From positions 1 through 64,000 of the forward strand of contig NZ_LJHV01000012.1 in the NCBI RefSeq assembly GCF_001296025.1: 64,000 bases of DNA, in the 5' to 3' direction. The position numbers were made by a program, and so were the translations under genes. Under the pieces are notes generated by a model, which was not told the origin of the DNA, searched no databases, and saw nothing but the letters and a program-made list of their open reading frames with translations. This document shows positions 55,376-64,000 of the stretch, in pieces. Numbering within the stretch: position 1 is the first letter of the stretch; each line of letters begins with the position of its first letter. This DNA is from Porphyrobacter sp. AAP60 (lineage in GTDB: Bacteria; Pseudomonadota; Alphaproteobacteria; Sphingomonadales; Sphingomonadaceae).

Positions 55376-56449
55376 ATGGCGGTGACCACAAGGCCTGGCA
55401 AGCCGTCCAGACGCAAGGTCAGGCAAACCGATAAGTTCCGCCCGCTCAGGCGTCAGGTCAAGCTGCCGGTATGGGGCGATATCGGCATTCGCCTCGGCAT
55501 CGCGTTTGGCCTGTTGGGTCTTGTCATCGCGATCCACTGGTGGGACCGCGACGGGCTGGTCGATAATGTCGATGGCCACATCAGTTTTCTTGACGTGGTC
55601 TATTTCACGATGATCAGCGTCACCACCACGGGCTTCGGCGATATTGCCCCGGTAACGGACCGGGCACGTCTATTCGAGGCCGTGCTGGTCACGCCGGTCC
55701 GCATCGCCGTCTTGTTCATCTTCGTGGGCGCCGCCTACGATTTCGTTATCAAACGCAGCTGGGAGAAATGGCGCATGGCCCGCATACAGGAACAGCTGAC
55801 CGATCACGTTGTGGTGCTGGGTTACGGCGTATCCGGCTCGCAGAGCGTGGGCGAGCTGATCGAGCGCGGGGTCGATCCGCGCTGCATCGTGGTGATCGAT
55901 CCTTCGGAGGAACGGCTGGCCGATGCCGAAAAGCTGGGGGTCAACGTGATGGCCGCCGATGCCACGCGCGACGAGACGCTCAAATCCGTAAGGATCGCCG
56001 AAGCCCAAAGCGTGCTGGTGTCAGCCGGGCGCGACGATACCTCGATCCTGATTGTGCTGACCGTGCGCCATCTTGCGCCCAAGGTGCCAATCAGCGTGGT
56101 GGTGCGGGCCGACGACAACGAATTGCTCGCCCGTCAGGCAGGCGCCGACAATGTCATCAATCCGGTGCGCTTTACCGGATTGCTGCTGGCGGGCAGCGTA
56201 AAGGGCGCGCATATCGCCGATTACCTTGCCGATCTGGCCAGCGTGGGCGGCAGAGTGCAATTGGTGGAGCGGGTCGTAACCGAGGCCGAATGTGGCCAAT
56301 CAATCACCGATCTGAAAAGCGGCGGCCAGGGGCTGCGCGTCTACCGCAATGGCCGAGCGATCGGGTTCTGGGAAGACGATTGCCAGACGCTTCAGCCCGG
56401 TGACATCGTCGTAGAAATCGTGCCGACATCAGGCAGCGAGGAAGAATAG
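55376..56449 (+). CDS. two-TM potassium channel with RCK (TrkA-N) domain
   Basis: A 357-residue channel. A basic N-terminus, TM1 (about residues 38-58), a pore loop with selectivity filter TTTGFGD and TM2 (about 100-122) are followed by a TrkA-N nucleotide-binding domain opening with VVVLGYGVSGS and a TrkA-C domain. The architecture is that of MthK-like channels with cytoplasmic ligand gating. It starts 9 bases after surE. Confidence 0.9.
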   Translation: MAVTTRPGKPSRRKVRQTDKFRPLRRQVKLPVWGDIGIRLGIAFGLLGLVIAIHWWDRDGLVDNVDGHISFLDVVYFTMISVTTTGFGDIAPVTDRARLFEAVLVTPVRIAVLFIFVGAAYDFVIKRSWEKWRMARIQEQLTDHVVVLGYGVSGSQSVGELIERGVDPRCIVVIDPSEERLADAEKLGVNVMAADATRDETLKSVRIAEAQSVLVSAGRDDTSILIVLTVRHLAPKVPISVVVRADDNELLARQAGADNVINPVRFTGLLLAGSVKGAHIADYLADLASVGGRVQLVERVVTEAECGQSITDLKSGGQGLRVYRNGRAIGFWEDDCQTLQPGDIVVEIVPTSGSEEE

Positions 56450-56458
56450 GGGCGCAAA

Positions 56459-56860
56459 TCAACCCCGAAACCACACGAACACACCCCCCATGGCCGCCAT
56501 GCCGACCACAAAATGTCCGGCATCAATCACGAACAATGCTAGCGGCTTCCTGAGGTGTAGATAATTGATCCCGATGGCGGGGATCATCACGCCGACCGCA
56601 AATCCAATCGCCATCATCATCACCACAAAGGCCGGCGGGTCCGTGCGCACCAGCAGGTGCCACAGCACCATCGCAATCAGCATTTCAAAGGCAAAGGTCA
56701 GCGCGAAGATCACGCCCATATTGCCACTTTTGAGCTGGGTATTGGAAAGGCCCGCCGCACGCTGCCATGGTGCCGTAAAGATCACGCCGTACCACAGCGC
56801 ACCAACGGCGAAGAAGGCTGCCGTCCCGGCCAGCACCGGCCATAGGGCAAAATCACTCAT
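56459..56860 (-). CDS. DUF1761 family membrane protein
   Basis: A 133-residue protein with four hydrophobic segments, starting ALWPVLAGTAAFFAVGALWYG and holding the W-x-Y-G pattern of DUF1761. Function is unknown. It converges on the K+ channel gene with 9 bases between the stops. Confidence 0.82.
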   Translation of the reverse strand: MSDFALWPVLAGTAAFFAVGALWYGVIFTAPWQRAAGLSNTQLKSGNMGVIFALTFAFEMLIAMVLWHLLVRTDPPAFVVMMMAIGFAVGVMIPAIGINYLHLRKPLALFVIDAGHFVVGMAAMGGVFVWFRG

Positions 56861-56927
56861 CGGCTAGATCTCCTCACGCTTGGCGCATGTTAGACCAATG
56901 CGCCCGGGAGCGGTAGCGAGATGGCAC

Positions 56928-57167
56928 CTAGATTACGTAGCTGAATTCTTCTGCCTCTGGCGACGGGGTGCGTCCGCGCATTTCAGCATCAAGTTGCACC
57001 ACAGTGCGGCTGGCAGTCTTGACGAACAGGCCCGGCACTATTGCGTGCACCATACAGGCAAGCCCGCCTGTCACCATCCGCCAACCGAAACTCAACGCGG
57101 TGCGGGCATGCTGGCCATAGGTCTCGCCGATGGCGCGCGGGTGGTCGGTGAAAAGCTTGGCGATCAT
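56928..57167 (-). CDS. DUF6356 family small protein
   Basis: A 79-residue protein whose core (FTDHPRAIGETYGQH, then MVTGGLACMVHAIVPGLF) matches the DUF6356 family known in sphingomonads. A hydrophobic centre suggests membrane association. Function is unknown. The C-terminal segment after about residue 55 is polar. Confidence 0.75.
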   Translation of the reverse strand: MIAKLFTDHPRAIGETYGQHARTALSFGWRMVTGGLACMVHAIVPGLFVKTASRTVVQLDAEMRGRTPSPEAEEFSYVI

Positions 57168-57270
57168 GGCCGTTCAGATGCCCTGCGGCGCAGCCTGCGG
57201 TCAACCCCGCAGCCGCATGTGCGAGGATATTGTGGCGCAAAGCCCGCGCACAGTGTAGGGGCGCGCCGCT

Positions 57271-58662
57271 ATGTCCACTGCCTCCACCATTATCCCTACC
57301 GTTCTGGCCGATCAGAAGAAGATCGGCATGGTCAGCCTCGGCTGCCCCAAAGCGCTCGTCGATTCAGAGCGGATCCTCACCCGCCTGCGCGCCGATGGCT
57401 ATACATTTGCCGAGGATTATGCGGGCGCGGATGTGGTGCTGGTCAACACCTGCGGCTTTCTGGACAGCGCCAAGGAAGAAAGCCTCGCCGCCATCGGTGA
57501 GGCAATCGCTGAAAACGGCCGCGTCATCGTGACCGGCTGCATGGGTGAGGAGGCTGACGCGATCCGCGCCGCGCATCCTCAGGTTCTGGCAATCACCGGG
57601 GCGCATCAGTACGAACAGGTAGTGGAGGCAGTCCACACTCACGCGCCGCCGTCCCAAGGCCCGTTCGTCGACCTGATACCGCAGCCGGATATCAAGCTGA
57701 CGCCGCGCCACTACAGCTATCTGAAGATTTCAGAAGGCTGCAACCATTCCTGCGCTTTCTGCATCATCCCCGATCTGCGCGGGAAGCTGGCGAGCCGCCG
57801 GATCGACGCATGTCTGCGCGAGGCCGAAAAGCTGGTAGCAGCGGGCACGAAAGAACTGCTGGTTATCTCGCAGGATACTAGTGCCTATGGCGTGGATATC
57901 CGTCACGAGACCCGCCAGTGGAAGGGCCGCGAAGTTCGCGCCCACATGACCGATCTGGCCCGCGAACTCGGCGGCCTTCGGACGCCTGAAGGCCACGCAC
58001 CGTGGGTGCGGCTGCACTATGTCTATCCCTATCCGCATGTCGATCAGGTCATCCCGCTGATGGCCGAGGGGCTGTTGACGCCCTATCTCGATATCCCGTT
58101 CCAGCACGCCAGCCCGAAGGTACTGAAGCTGATGCGCCGCCCGGCGAACGAGGCCAAGGTGCTCGAACGGTTGAAGACGTGGCGCGCAATCTGCCCCGAC
58201 ATTGCGATCCGCAGCTCCTTTGTGGTCGGCTTCCCGGGCGAGACCGAGGAGGATTTCCAATATCTGCTGGAATGGCTCGAAGAAGCCCAGCTTGACCGGG
58301 TGGGCGCCTTCCGGTTCGAACCCGTCGAAGGCGCAGCGGCCAACGCGCTGCCCGATCAGGTGGCAGAAAGCGTCAAGGAAGAACGCTACGCCCGGATCAT
58401 GGAGGTGACGGAAGCCATCAGCGCCGCCAAGCTCACCGCCAAGGTGGGCCGCACGCTTCCCGTCATCATCGACGAGGTCGGCGAGGCGGACGAGGACGGC
58501 GACATCGGCGCAACCGGGCGGTCGCAGGCCGATGCACCCGAAATCGACGGAGCCGTTTACCTGCGCAATGTCCCTGCCGACCTTGCCAAGGGGGACATCG
58601 TCTTGGCCACAATCGAGGATGCCGATGCGCACGACCTGTTCGGGGTGATCAGCGCCGGATAA
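57271..58662 (+). CDS. rimO: ribosomal protein S12 methylthiotransferase
   Basis: A 463-residue radical SAM enzyme that methylthiolates an Asp of S12. The N-terminal UPF0004 domain carries cluster Cys residues in [21 protein letters not shown] and TGCMGEEAD. The radical SAM motif is [11 protein letters not shown] (C-x3-C-x2-C) and a C-terminal TRAM domain follows. The [10 protein letters not shown] signature separates RimO from MiaB. Confidence 0.95.
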   Translation: MSTASTIIPTVLADQKKIGMVSLGCPKALVDSERILTRLRADGYTFAEDYAGADVVLVNTCGFLDSAKEESLAAIGEAIAENGRVIVTGCMGEEADAIRAAHPQVLAITGAHQYEQVVEAVHTHAPPSQGPFVDLIPQPDIKLTPRHYSYLKISEGCNHSCAFCIIPDLRGKLASRRIDACLREAEKLVAAGTKELLVISQDTSAYGVDIRHETRQWKGREVRAHMTDLARELGGLRTPEGHAPWVRLHYVYPYPHVDQVIPLMAEGLLTPYLDIPFQHASPKVLKLMRRPANEAKVLERLKTWRAICPDIAIRSSFVVGFPGETEEDFQYLLEWLEEAQLDRVGAFRFEPVEGAAANALPDQVAESVKEERYARIMEVTEAISAAKLTAKVGRTLPVIIDEVGEADEDGDIGATGRSQADAPEIDGAVYLRNVPADLAKGDIVLATIEDADAHDLFGVISAG

Positions 58663-58809
58663 TTTTCAGTCGCTTCACACCGCCAGAAGGATGACATCTC
58701 AGATAGTCCACCCGAACGGCGTTAACCTGACCGGTAGCGTCGTCCCCGGCAGGGACGCCGAAAGGTTAAGCGCTGGCAGATAATCGCCAAACACGGCATA
58801 AAGCTGCGC

Positions 58810-59628
58810 ATGACACGTCGATTCATCCTGCCGTTCGCCTTGTTGGCCGTAGCCCTACCCGCCTCTGCGCAAACCGATGCGCGCGAAGTGGCCAACGCTG
58901 CCGAGCAGGTTGCGGCACAGGCTTCAGGCGTGTTCGAACGGGTTGATCCCGATAGCGAAATGCCCGCCATAGCTAACGCTGCCACCGTTGATGAAGCCGC
59001 TATGGTGATTGCGGGACTGCCGCCGCTGGCGGATGAAGCGGCGACCATAGCGGAGCCCGAACCTGCCCCGCGCGGCCCGGCGGTGCGCATGATTTCGGCA
59101 GAAGTGGTGCAGCCGCTTCCCGTGGCCGCACCCGCGCCCGTCCGCGCTGCGCCGACCAGTAACGATCCCTTCGTGATCAAGTCGATCCTGCCGATCGAAG
59201 GCACCATCCGCTATGGCGACTGGTTCTGGGACGAAAGTGCCGCTCCTGCGGGTGGAAAGCTGGTCATTACCGTGGATCTGGAAGCACGTGTGATCAGCAT
59301 CTTTCGCGACGGGCATGAAATCGGCACTGCGGTGACGCTTCTCGGCACACAGAAACATCCGACCCCGGTCGGCACATTTCCGGTGCTCAGAAAATCGCGC
59401 CAGCATTTCTCGCGCAAGTACGACAACGCCCCCATGCCTTTCAGCCTGTGGCTCACCAATACGGGTATCGCCATCCACGGTTCGCCCGTGATGAACGGCT
59501 ACGCCAGCCATGGTTGCATCGGCGTGCCGGATGAATTTGCCGCCAAACTGTTTGCCGCTACCAAGCAGGGTGACAAGGTTATCATCACCCGTGGCAAGAT
59601 GATCGGGGTGGGCGACAAGGTCCTGTAA
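58810..59628 (+). CDS. L,D-transpeptidase (YkuD)
   Basis: A 272-residue exported enzyme with a signal peptide cleaved near PASAQ, a low-complexity Ala/Pro-rich region (about residues 60-115) and a YkuD domain with the catalytic motif HGSPVMNGYASHGCIGVP holding His and Cys. It forms 3-3 cross-links or attaches proteins to peptidoglycan. It converges on tilS with 6 bases between. Confidence 0.93.
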   Translation: MTRRFILPFALLAVALPASAQTDAREVANAAEQVAAQASGVFERVDPDSEMPAIANAATVDEAAMVIAGLPPLADEAATIAEPEPAPRGPAVRMISAEVVQPLPVAAPAPVRAAPTSNDPFVIKSILPIEGTIRYGDWFWDESAAPAGGKLVITVDLEARVISIFRDGHEIGTAVTLLGTQKHPTPVGTFPVLRKSRQHFSRKYDNAPMPFSLWLTNTGIAIHGSPVMNGYASHGCIGVPDEFAAKLFAATKQGDKVIITRGKMIGVGDKVL

Positions 59629-59634
59629 AGCGCG

Positions 59635-60633
59635 TCAGTTCGCCGCAGACCTTGGCGGTTCGGGCCGGAAATGCCAGACGCGCATCATTACGCCCACCCT
59701 CTCCACCTTCTCGACCCCCGCTTGGGCGAGCACGCCGCCAATAGATGCGTTCTTGCCCTGCCATAGCCTGTCCCAGACCCGGCCGGCCTCCGCTCTAGTG
59801 GCATATCCGCCAAGCGCCCCGATAATCCGCAGGATCGTTTCAATCCCGATCACCCGCGGCACATTGGCGCAATAGGTGTAACCCAGCGCGCCGGGGGCAG
59901 TATCGTCGCGCATAACCATCTCGTGCCAATCAAGTTCGGCGTACCATTCAAGTGCTTGCCAACCTTCCGCCAGATGCGCAGCGCTGACCGCGAGCTGCGC
60001 CGGATCGACCCAGTCAGTCTCTGCCAGCCGGGCGCGCAAGCGGGCGCGATCGAAATCAGGGTTGGCGTTTGATGGGTCCTGCGCCGCGACCATGCCTTCG
60101 TCAGCAACTACGCTGGCCAGTTCTGCCTTGCGCCAGGCCAGCAGCGGGCGCAGCAGCGGCATCTCGCCATCACCGATTACCGAACGTGCGCGCACGCCTG
60201 CCAGCCCGGGTAGCCCGCTGCCGCGGTTGAGCCGCATCAACAATGTTTCGGCCTGATCATCGGCATGGTGCGCAGTGGCAACTGCGCCCAGCCGGGTTTT
60301 TTTCGCCCAATCCGCCAGCGCCGAATAGCGCGCCTCACGCGCCCGCGCTTGCAGGTTGCCGGTGGCGAGCTTCACTGTCAGCGCCGTAAACGGGATTCCC
60401 CGCTCACCCGCTATCCGCTCGACAAGTGCGACTTCGCCGGCTGCTTCGGGCCTCAGTCCGTGATCGACGCTCGCCACGGCGATCCGGCCCGGCAGCGCGG
60501 CATGGGCAAGCAGCAGCAAGGCCAGCGAATCGCCTCCGCCCGATACTGCCAACCCTAATGAACCTTCGCGCGAATCCTCCGGCCACAGCGCCGCCAGATC
60601 GGCGGTGAACCGCGCAATCAGGCTCAGCTGCAC
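59635..60633 (-). CDS. tilS: tRNA(Ile)-lysidine synthase
   Basis: A 332-residue enzyme that turns C34 of tRNA-Ile2 into lysidine. The PP-loop is AVSGGGDSLALL, followed by SVDHGLRPEA and AHHADDQAETLLMRL. I chose GTG at 60633, preceded by AAGG, which overlaps the cpoB end by 10 bases; the frame's ATG at 60726 lies inside cpoB. The protein is shorter than E. coli TilS, since the C-terminal domain is reduced. Confidence 0.93.
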   Translation of the reverse strand: MQLSLIARFTADLAALWPEDSREGSLGLAVSGGGDSLALLLLAHAALPGRIAVASVDHGLRPEAAGEVALVERIAGERGIPFTALTVKLATGNLQARAREARYSALADWAKKTRLGAVATAHHADDQAETLLMRLNRGSGLPGLAGVRARSVIGDGEMPLLRPLLAWRKAELASVVADEGMVAAQDPSNANPDFDRARLRARLAETDWVDPAQLAVSAAHLAEGWQALEWYAELDWHEMVMRDDTAPGALGYTYCANVPRVIGIETILRIIGALGGYATRAEAGRVWDRLWQGKNASIGGVLAQAGVEKVERVGVMMRVWHFRPEPPRSAAN

Positions 60634-61589
60634 TTCACCTTGGCGCGGTTGGCCTGATATTCGTCGGCAAGGCGACCAGCCGCGATCGCCGGATAGGTAT
60701 CGCCGAATTCTGCCAGCGCGATGCAAGCCCGTTTGGTATCCTTCATCGCGATCATCGACGCGCCCAGGTACAGCAGACTATCTGGCGCGCGGTCACCTGC
60801 CTTGTTGGCCTGATAATTCTTCAGGAACCAGCGGGCCGCCTCTTCGGGCAGATTGTCATCAAGAAACGCGCGGCCAAGCAGGTTGCGGCCAAAGCTGATG
60901 CGCGAGTGGCTGGGATATTGTTCGACAAACCTGGTCAATTGCTGACGCGCTTCGGGATAGAAACCGGCATTCCAAAGCCGGAAACCGTAGGAATACTCGT
61001 CGTCCCCGGCATCGGCTGTCTGCGGCTTGGCAATGGCCTGCACAGCGGCAAGGCGTGTTGCGCTGGGCGCGCCAACAGATGGCGCTGGCGCAGCGGGCGC
61101 GGTGTTGCTGATAGCGGGCGGCGGTGATGCAATGGCACCTGTCGTCGACGTGGATACGGGAGCAGGGATATATGCGGGCCCTGCGCCTGCCGTCTCGAGC
61201 GCCGCAACCCGCGCTTCCATCAGCGACAGGGAATTGGCCTGCTCTTCCGAACGCGCCGTCAACGCCTGCAACTGACCTTCGAGCGCATCGAGGCGCACGA
61301 GAATATCCGTCACCGCCGTGGTCGATGTCGTGGTTGGCGCGGTTGTTGTGGGCGCCTGGGTTCCCGGCGCTATCTGCGGTTCGAAGAATCGCCCGTCTCC
61401 GCCGGGGAACACCTTGCGCTGGAGCGCCCGCACCTCGGCCTCGATCTTGCGGATGCGTGTTTCGGCGGTCGCGGCATCTTGCGCGAAAACCGGAGCAGGT
61501 GCGGCGGCAATCATCGTGGCGGCAAGCGCAACACCGGCAAGCCGCAAGGGGATCACGCGGAGGGCATTGGTTCGCAGGAGAGGTTTCAT
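60624..61589 (-). CDS. cpoB: cell division coordinator CpoB (YbgF)
   Basis: A 321-residue periplasmic protein. A signal peptide ends near VFAQD. A coiled coil (about residues 40-65 and 94-135) and an Ala/Pro linker precede TPR repeats in the C-terminal half (YSYGFRLWNAGFYPEARQQL). CpoB links PBP1B activity with the Tol-Pal complex. The tol-pal genes are not in this window. It overlaps tilS, an order seen in many proteobacteria. Confidence 0.93.
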   Translation of the reverse strand: MKPLLRTNALRVIPLRLAGVALAATMIAAAPAPVFAQDAATAETRIRKIEAEVRALQRKVFPGGDGRFFEPQIAPGTQAPTTTAPTTTSTTAVTDILVRLDALEGQLQALTARSEEQANSLSLMEARVAALETAGAGPAYIPAPVSTSTTGAIASPPPAISNTAPAAPAPSVGAPSATRLAAVQAIAKPQTADAGDDEYSYGFRLWNAGFYPEARQQLTRFVEQYPSHSRISFGRNLLGRAFLDDNLPEEAARWFLKNYQANKAGDRAPDSLLYLGASMIAMKDTKRACIALAEFGDTYPAIAAGRLADEYQANRAKVKCS

Positions 61590-61729
61590 GGCTCGTCAGG
61601 CTCCCTGGCAATGGCCGCGCAGATTTGCAGCGGCGCACATGAACGACTGTGGAATCCCTGCCGCTTCCGCAGCGGCAAGTCGAGAGCGACAAAGCCCCTA
61701 ATCAACGGGAAATCGCTGTCAGTGCAAAG

Positions 61730-62710
61730 TTAGTTATCGGTATTTCCTGCCGACCCGATGCTTGTCGGCACCTCGGCGACTGTAATTGCGGCAGACACGG
61801 GGGCAGGATCGGGAATTGGGGACGCCTGCACAGTTGCAAGGGGATCTGGCCGCTGCGACGTGCGGCGGGCAAGCGGAGCAGCGGTGGTCGGCGCAATGGC
61901 AGCGACATCGGTGGAGGCTGCGGTCCGTGCCAGCAAGGCGGTGGCTGAAATCGCCGCACCGGAAATCGTCGTTGCACGATCCGCCAGCTTCGCCACCGAT
62001 TTGCCGTCCACCGTTATGGCCAGAGCGTCGGGCCTGCCGGTGTTAATTCGCGGATCAGCCGCATCGGCCGGAACCAGCACAGTCTCGCCCTGCTTGAGGG
62101 TGCGTTCGATCAGGCGGTCGCCGCCTTCTTCGTAAAGGCGCAGCCAGATATTGTCTTCCAGAGCGGTCAAAACCACTTCGCCGTCGGTCACAGATGCCTG
62201 CGCCTCCGGTGCGGCACTTGCGGCGGGCGCGGGCGCCGCAGCGGTTTCAGCCGTCAGCAGGGAACCCGGCTCGGTGCCGGCACCAAAATAGGCATTGTAG
62301 AAGGCATAGCCCCCCACCGCGAGCACCAGCGCTGCCAATGCGCTTGCCCATGCCAGCCCGGACGATGGCAGGCGCCCCGGATCGCCCGGCTCCATAGCTG
62401 ATGAAGGGGCGGCGCGCTGCATCGAACCGTCGGCAAGTTCCGCGCGCACCACATTCGTGATCTCCGCAGGATCAAGACCGACTGCCTTGGCAAAGGTGCG
62501 CGCAAAACCGATGGCATAGGCGCGCGAGGGCAAAGCTTCGAAATTGCCATCTTCGATCGCTTGCAAGTGGCGCAGGGGAATACGTGTTTCGGCGGCTACA
62601 TTCGGCAAATCGCGGTGCAACGCCTCACGCGCGGCACGCAGCTGCGCCCCTGCACCGGATACAGGCGTTTCGTTCGCGCTCTCCGCGCTATCGTCGTAAT
62701 CGGTTTCCAT
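61730..62710 (-). CDS. RodZ-like HTH membrane protein
   Basis: A 326-residue inner-membrane protein. A cytoplasmic HTH domain (about residues 22-90, LRAAREALHRDLPNVA) is followed by one membrane segment (about 118-140), an Ala/Pro linker and a periplasmic DUF4115 domain (WLRLYEEGGDRL). This matches RodZ, which anchors MreB. The C-terminal about 100 residues are Ala/Thr/Pro-rich and probably disordered. Confidence 0.85.
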   Translation of the reverse strand: METDYDDSAESANETPVSGAGAQLRAAREALHRDLPNVAAETRIPLRHLQAIEDGNFEALPSRAYAIGFARTFAKAVGLDPAEITNVVRAELADGSMQRAAPSSAMEPGDPGRLPSSGLAWASALAALVLAVGGYAFYNAYFGAGTEPGSLLTAETAAAPAPAASAAPEAQASVTDGEVVLTALEDNIWLRLYEEGGDRLIERTLKQGETVLVPADAADPRINTGRPDALAITVDGKSVAKLADRATTISGAAISATALLARTAASTDVAAIAPTTAAPLARRTSQRPDPLATVQASPIPDPAPVSAAITVAEVPTSIGSAGNTDN

Positions 62711-62858
62711 GACCCGGGTCCCGCGCCTTCTGTCGAGGCTTGCTATGGTTTATTTCGCGTGAATTGCGCTTGAACGGCACTCGCCTGTTGCAGCGCCCGC
62801 TGTCAAGCGCCGAAGCGGCCCAGCGCCGCACCGCTCGCCCGTCCCGCCGCATTCGCGA

Positions 62859-64000
62859 TCAATCATACTCGATATCGCGGGCATCGGCCCATGCTGACAA
62901 TTCGGCCCGCAGGCTGCGGCCGGGGGCGGCAAGCCACCCGGTCATCGCTGTCGAAAGTTCGGCCAGATCGACCTTGCGCACCAGCTCCTTGATTGGCCCG
63001 ACTGCTGCCGGCGTGATCGACAGGCGGCGATAACCGATGCCCAGTAAAGCCAGCGCTTCAAGCCGGCGCCCGCCCATCTCGCCACAAACGCCCACATCAA
63101 CCCCGCTGCCGATGCTCGTTTGCATTACCCGGCGCAGGAACCGGAGGATCGACGGAGAAAGCCAGTCATAACGCTCCGCCAGCTTAGGGTTGGCGCGGTC
63201 TGCTGCGAACAGGAACTGCGTCAGATCATTTGTGCCGATCGAAAGGAAACTGAGTTTGGGCAGAAGCACATCGAGCATTTCGGCAAGCGCTGGCACTTCC
63301 AGCATCGCGCCGAAATGAATGCGTTCCGGCAGCTGCTTTTTCTGCGCGCGCAAGTAAGCAAGCTGTTCATCGAACACGGTCTTGGCCGCGTCAAATTCCC
63401 ACGGCTCGCTCACCATCGGGAACATCACATAAAGCGATCGGCCCGCTGACGCTTCCAGCAATGATCTTGCCTGAACTTTCATCAACCCTTCGCGTTCCAG
63501 CGCCAGCCGCAGCGCGCGCCAGCCCATCGCCGGGTTTTCATCCTGCGCAGCAATCTCGCTGGCGAGATAGGGTACGGACTTGTCGCCGCCGATATCGACG
63601 GTGCGGAAGATTACCGGCTTTTCGCCGGCCGCATCCAGCACATCGCGATAAAGCCGCGTCTGGCGCTCGCGCTGCGGCAGGGTGGCAGACACCAGAAACT
63701 GGAACTCGGTGCGGAACAGGCCGACCCCATCTGCGCCGGTCATTGCGAGCGAGCTCATGTCGTCGCGCAGGCCGGCATTCATCATCACCTGGATACGGGT
63801 GCCGCAGCGGGTGAAGGGCTCGACATCGCGCAGCGAAGCATAGGTCGCCTGCTTCTCGCGCGATTTGGCGAACCGCGTCTGAAACGCATCGGCCACCTGC
63901 GGCAAGGGGCGCACTATCGCACTGCCCGCAGTCGCATCGAGCAGGATTTCATCGCCTTCGCGAATGGTGGTGCGTACGCCTTTGGTGCGCCCGATCACAG
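62859..64000 (-). CDS. ptsP: PEP-protein phosphotransferase PtsP (EI-Ntr), 3' part
   Basis: Only the C-terminal about 380 residues lie in the window; the gene begins beyond 64000. The PEP-binding barrel is complete, with GLFRTEFQFL, the LSIGTNDLTQF metal-binding segment and the active Cys in VGVCGEMGG. PtsP phosphorylates NPr in the nitrogen PTS. An N-terminal GAF domain, typical of EI-Ntr, cannot be checked here. Order with rodZ-like and cpoB genes is collinear on the minus strand. Confidence 0.92.
   Translation of the reverse strand, partial: VIGRTKGVRTTIREGDEILLDATAGSAIVRPLPQVADAFQTRFAKSREKQATYASLRDVEPFTRCGTRIQVMMNAGLRDDMSSLAMTGADGVGLFRTEFQFLVSATLPQRERQTRLYRDVLDAAGEKPVIFRTVDIGGDKSVPYLASEIAAQDENPAMGWRALRLALEREGLMKVQARSLLEASAGRSLYVMFPMVSEPWEFDAAKTVFDEQLAYLRAQKKQLPERIHFGAMLEVPALAEMLDVLLPKLSFLSIGTNDLTQFLFAADRANPKLAERYDWLSPSILRFLRRVMQTSIGSGVDVGVCGEMGGRRLEALALLGIGYRRLSITPAAVGPIKELVRKVDLAELSTAMTGWLAAPGRSLRAELSAWADARDIEYD

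Overview
The window looks like a stretch of chromosome from a GC-rich alphaproteobacterium of the order Sphingomonadales, probably Erythrobacteraceae or a close relative. The pointers are the ChpT phosphotransferase of the CtrA pathway, a DUF6356 small protein, a DUF3297 protein, the TauE plus TIGR02186 pair, TonB-dependent receptors of the sphingomonad type, a dihydroorotase-like protein without metal ligands, and two repeat families that I associate with sphingomonads (a CGTCATTGCGAG-type element, and a palindrome with CGAACGG ends). The family assignment is inference; the order is fairly secure. Gene density is high and housekeeping genes dominate. I see no phage, transposase, CRISPR array or plasmid replication gene.

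Layout. 1-3.6 kb: Mla-type lipid transport operon (minus strand). 3.7-7.2 kb: valS and queE (plus). 7.3-10.8 kb: HerA-type ATPase and a TauE/TIGR02186 pair (minus), preceded by a 100-bp palindromic repeat. 10.9-13.5 kb: NfrB/NfrA-like glycosyltransferase and outer-membrane pair. 13.6-18.2 kb: glyoxalase I, SIMPL protein, phosphatase, UDP-glucose dehydrogenase and a TspO-like membrane protein. 18.2-18.7 kb: RNase P RNA (rnpB). 18.7-20.5 kb: amidase, chpT and JAMM peptidase (minus). 20.5-26.4 kb: pseudouridine synthase, rpoH, a parS site, mtgA, zinc exporter, ECF sigma/anti-sigma pair and a fasciclin protein. 26.6-32.3 kb: clpX, clpP, a secreted amidase, tig and tRNA-Leu. 32.4-37.0 kb: DUF3297, der, DUF2721, bacterioferritin and its ferredoxin, DUF418. 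37.1-41.2 kb: a ParA / ribbon-helix-helix / SPOR-protein locus. 41.3-45.7 kb: pyrimidine genes, sppA and tRNA-Val. 45.9-53.2 kb: M14 peptidase, membrane protein, PKHD oxygenase, TetR and a TonB receptor. 53.3-59.6 kb: serS, surE, K+ channel, small membrane proteins, rimO, L,D-transpeptidase. 59.6-64 kb: tilS, cpoB/ybgF, rodZ-like and the 3' part of ptsP.

Themes. Envelope maintenance is strongly represented (Mla, MtgA, L,D-transpeptidase, amidase, CpoB, RodZ, three SPOR/TPR/Sel1-type proteins), as is protein quality control (RpoH, ClpXP, trigger factor, SppA) and iron handling (Bfr/Bfd, PKHD oxygenase, TonB receptor). A match to a sigma-32 promoter before clpP links RpoH to its target in the same window. 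A perfect parS site behind rpoH suggests proximity to the replication origin.

Most interesting: the orphan ParA locus with an RHH-tailed acidic partner and two flanking SPOR proteins; a repeat element apparently inserted in frame in the catalytic region of valS; the PyrC homologue lacking catalytic residues; and the sigma/anti-sigma/fasciclin module that resembles mycobacterial SigK-RskA-MPT70. Apart from the rnpB interval there is no gene-free stretch above about 300 bases.
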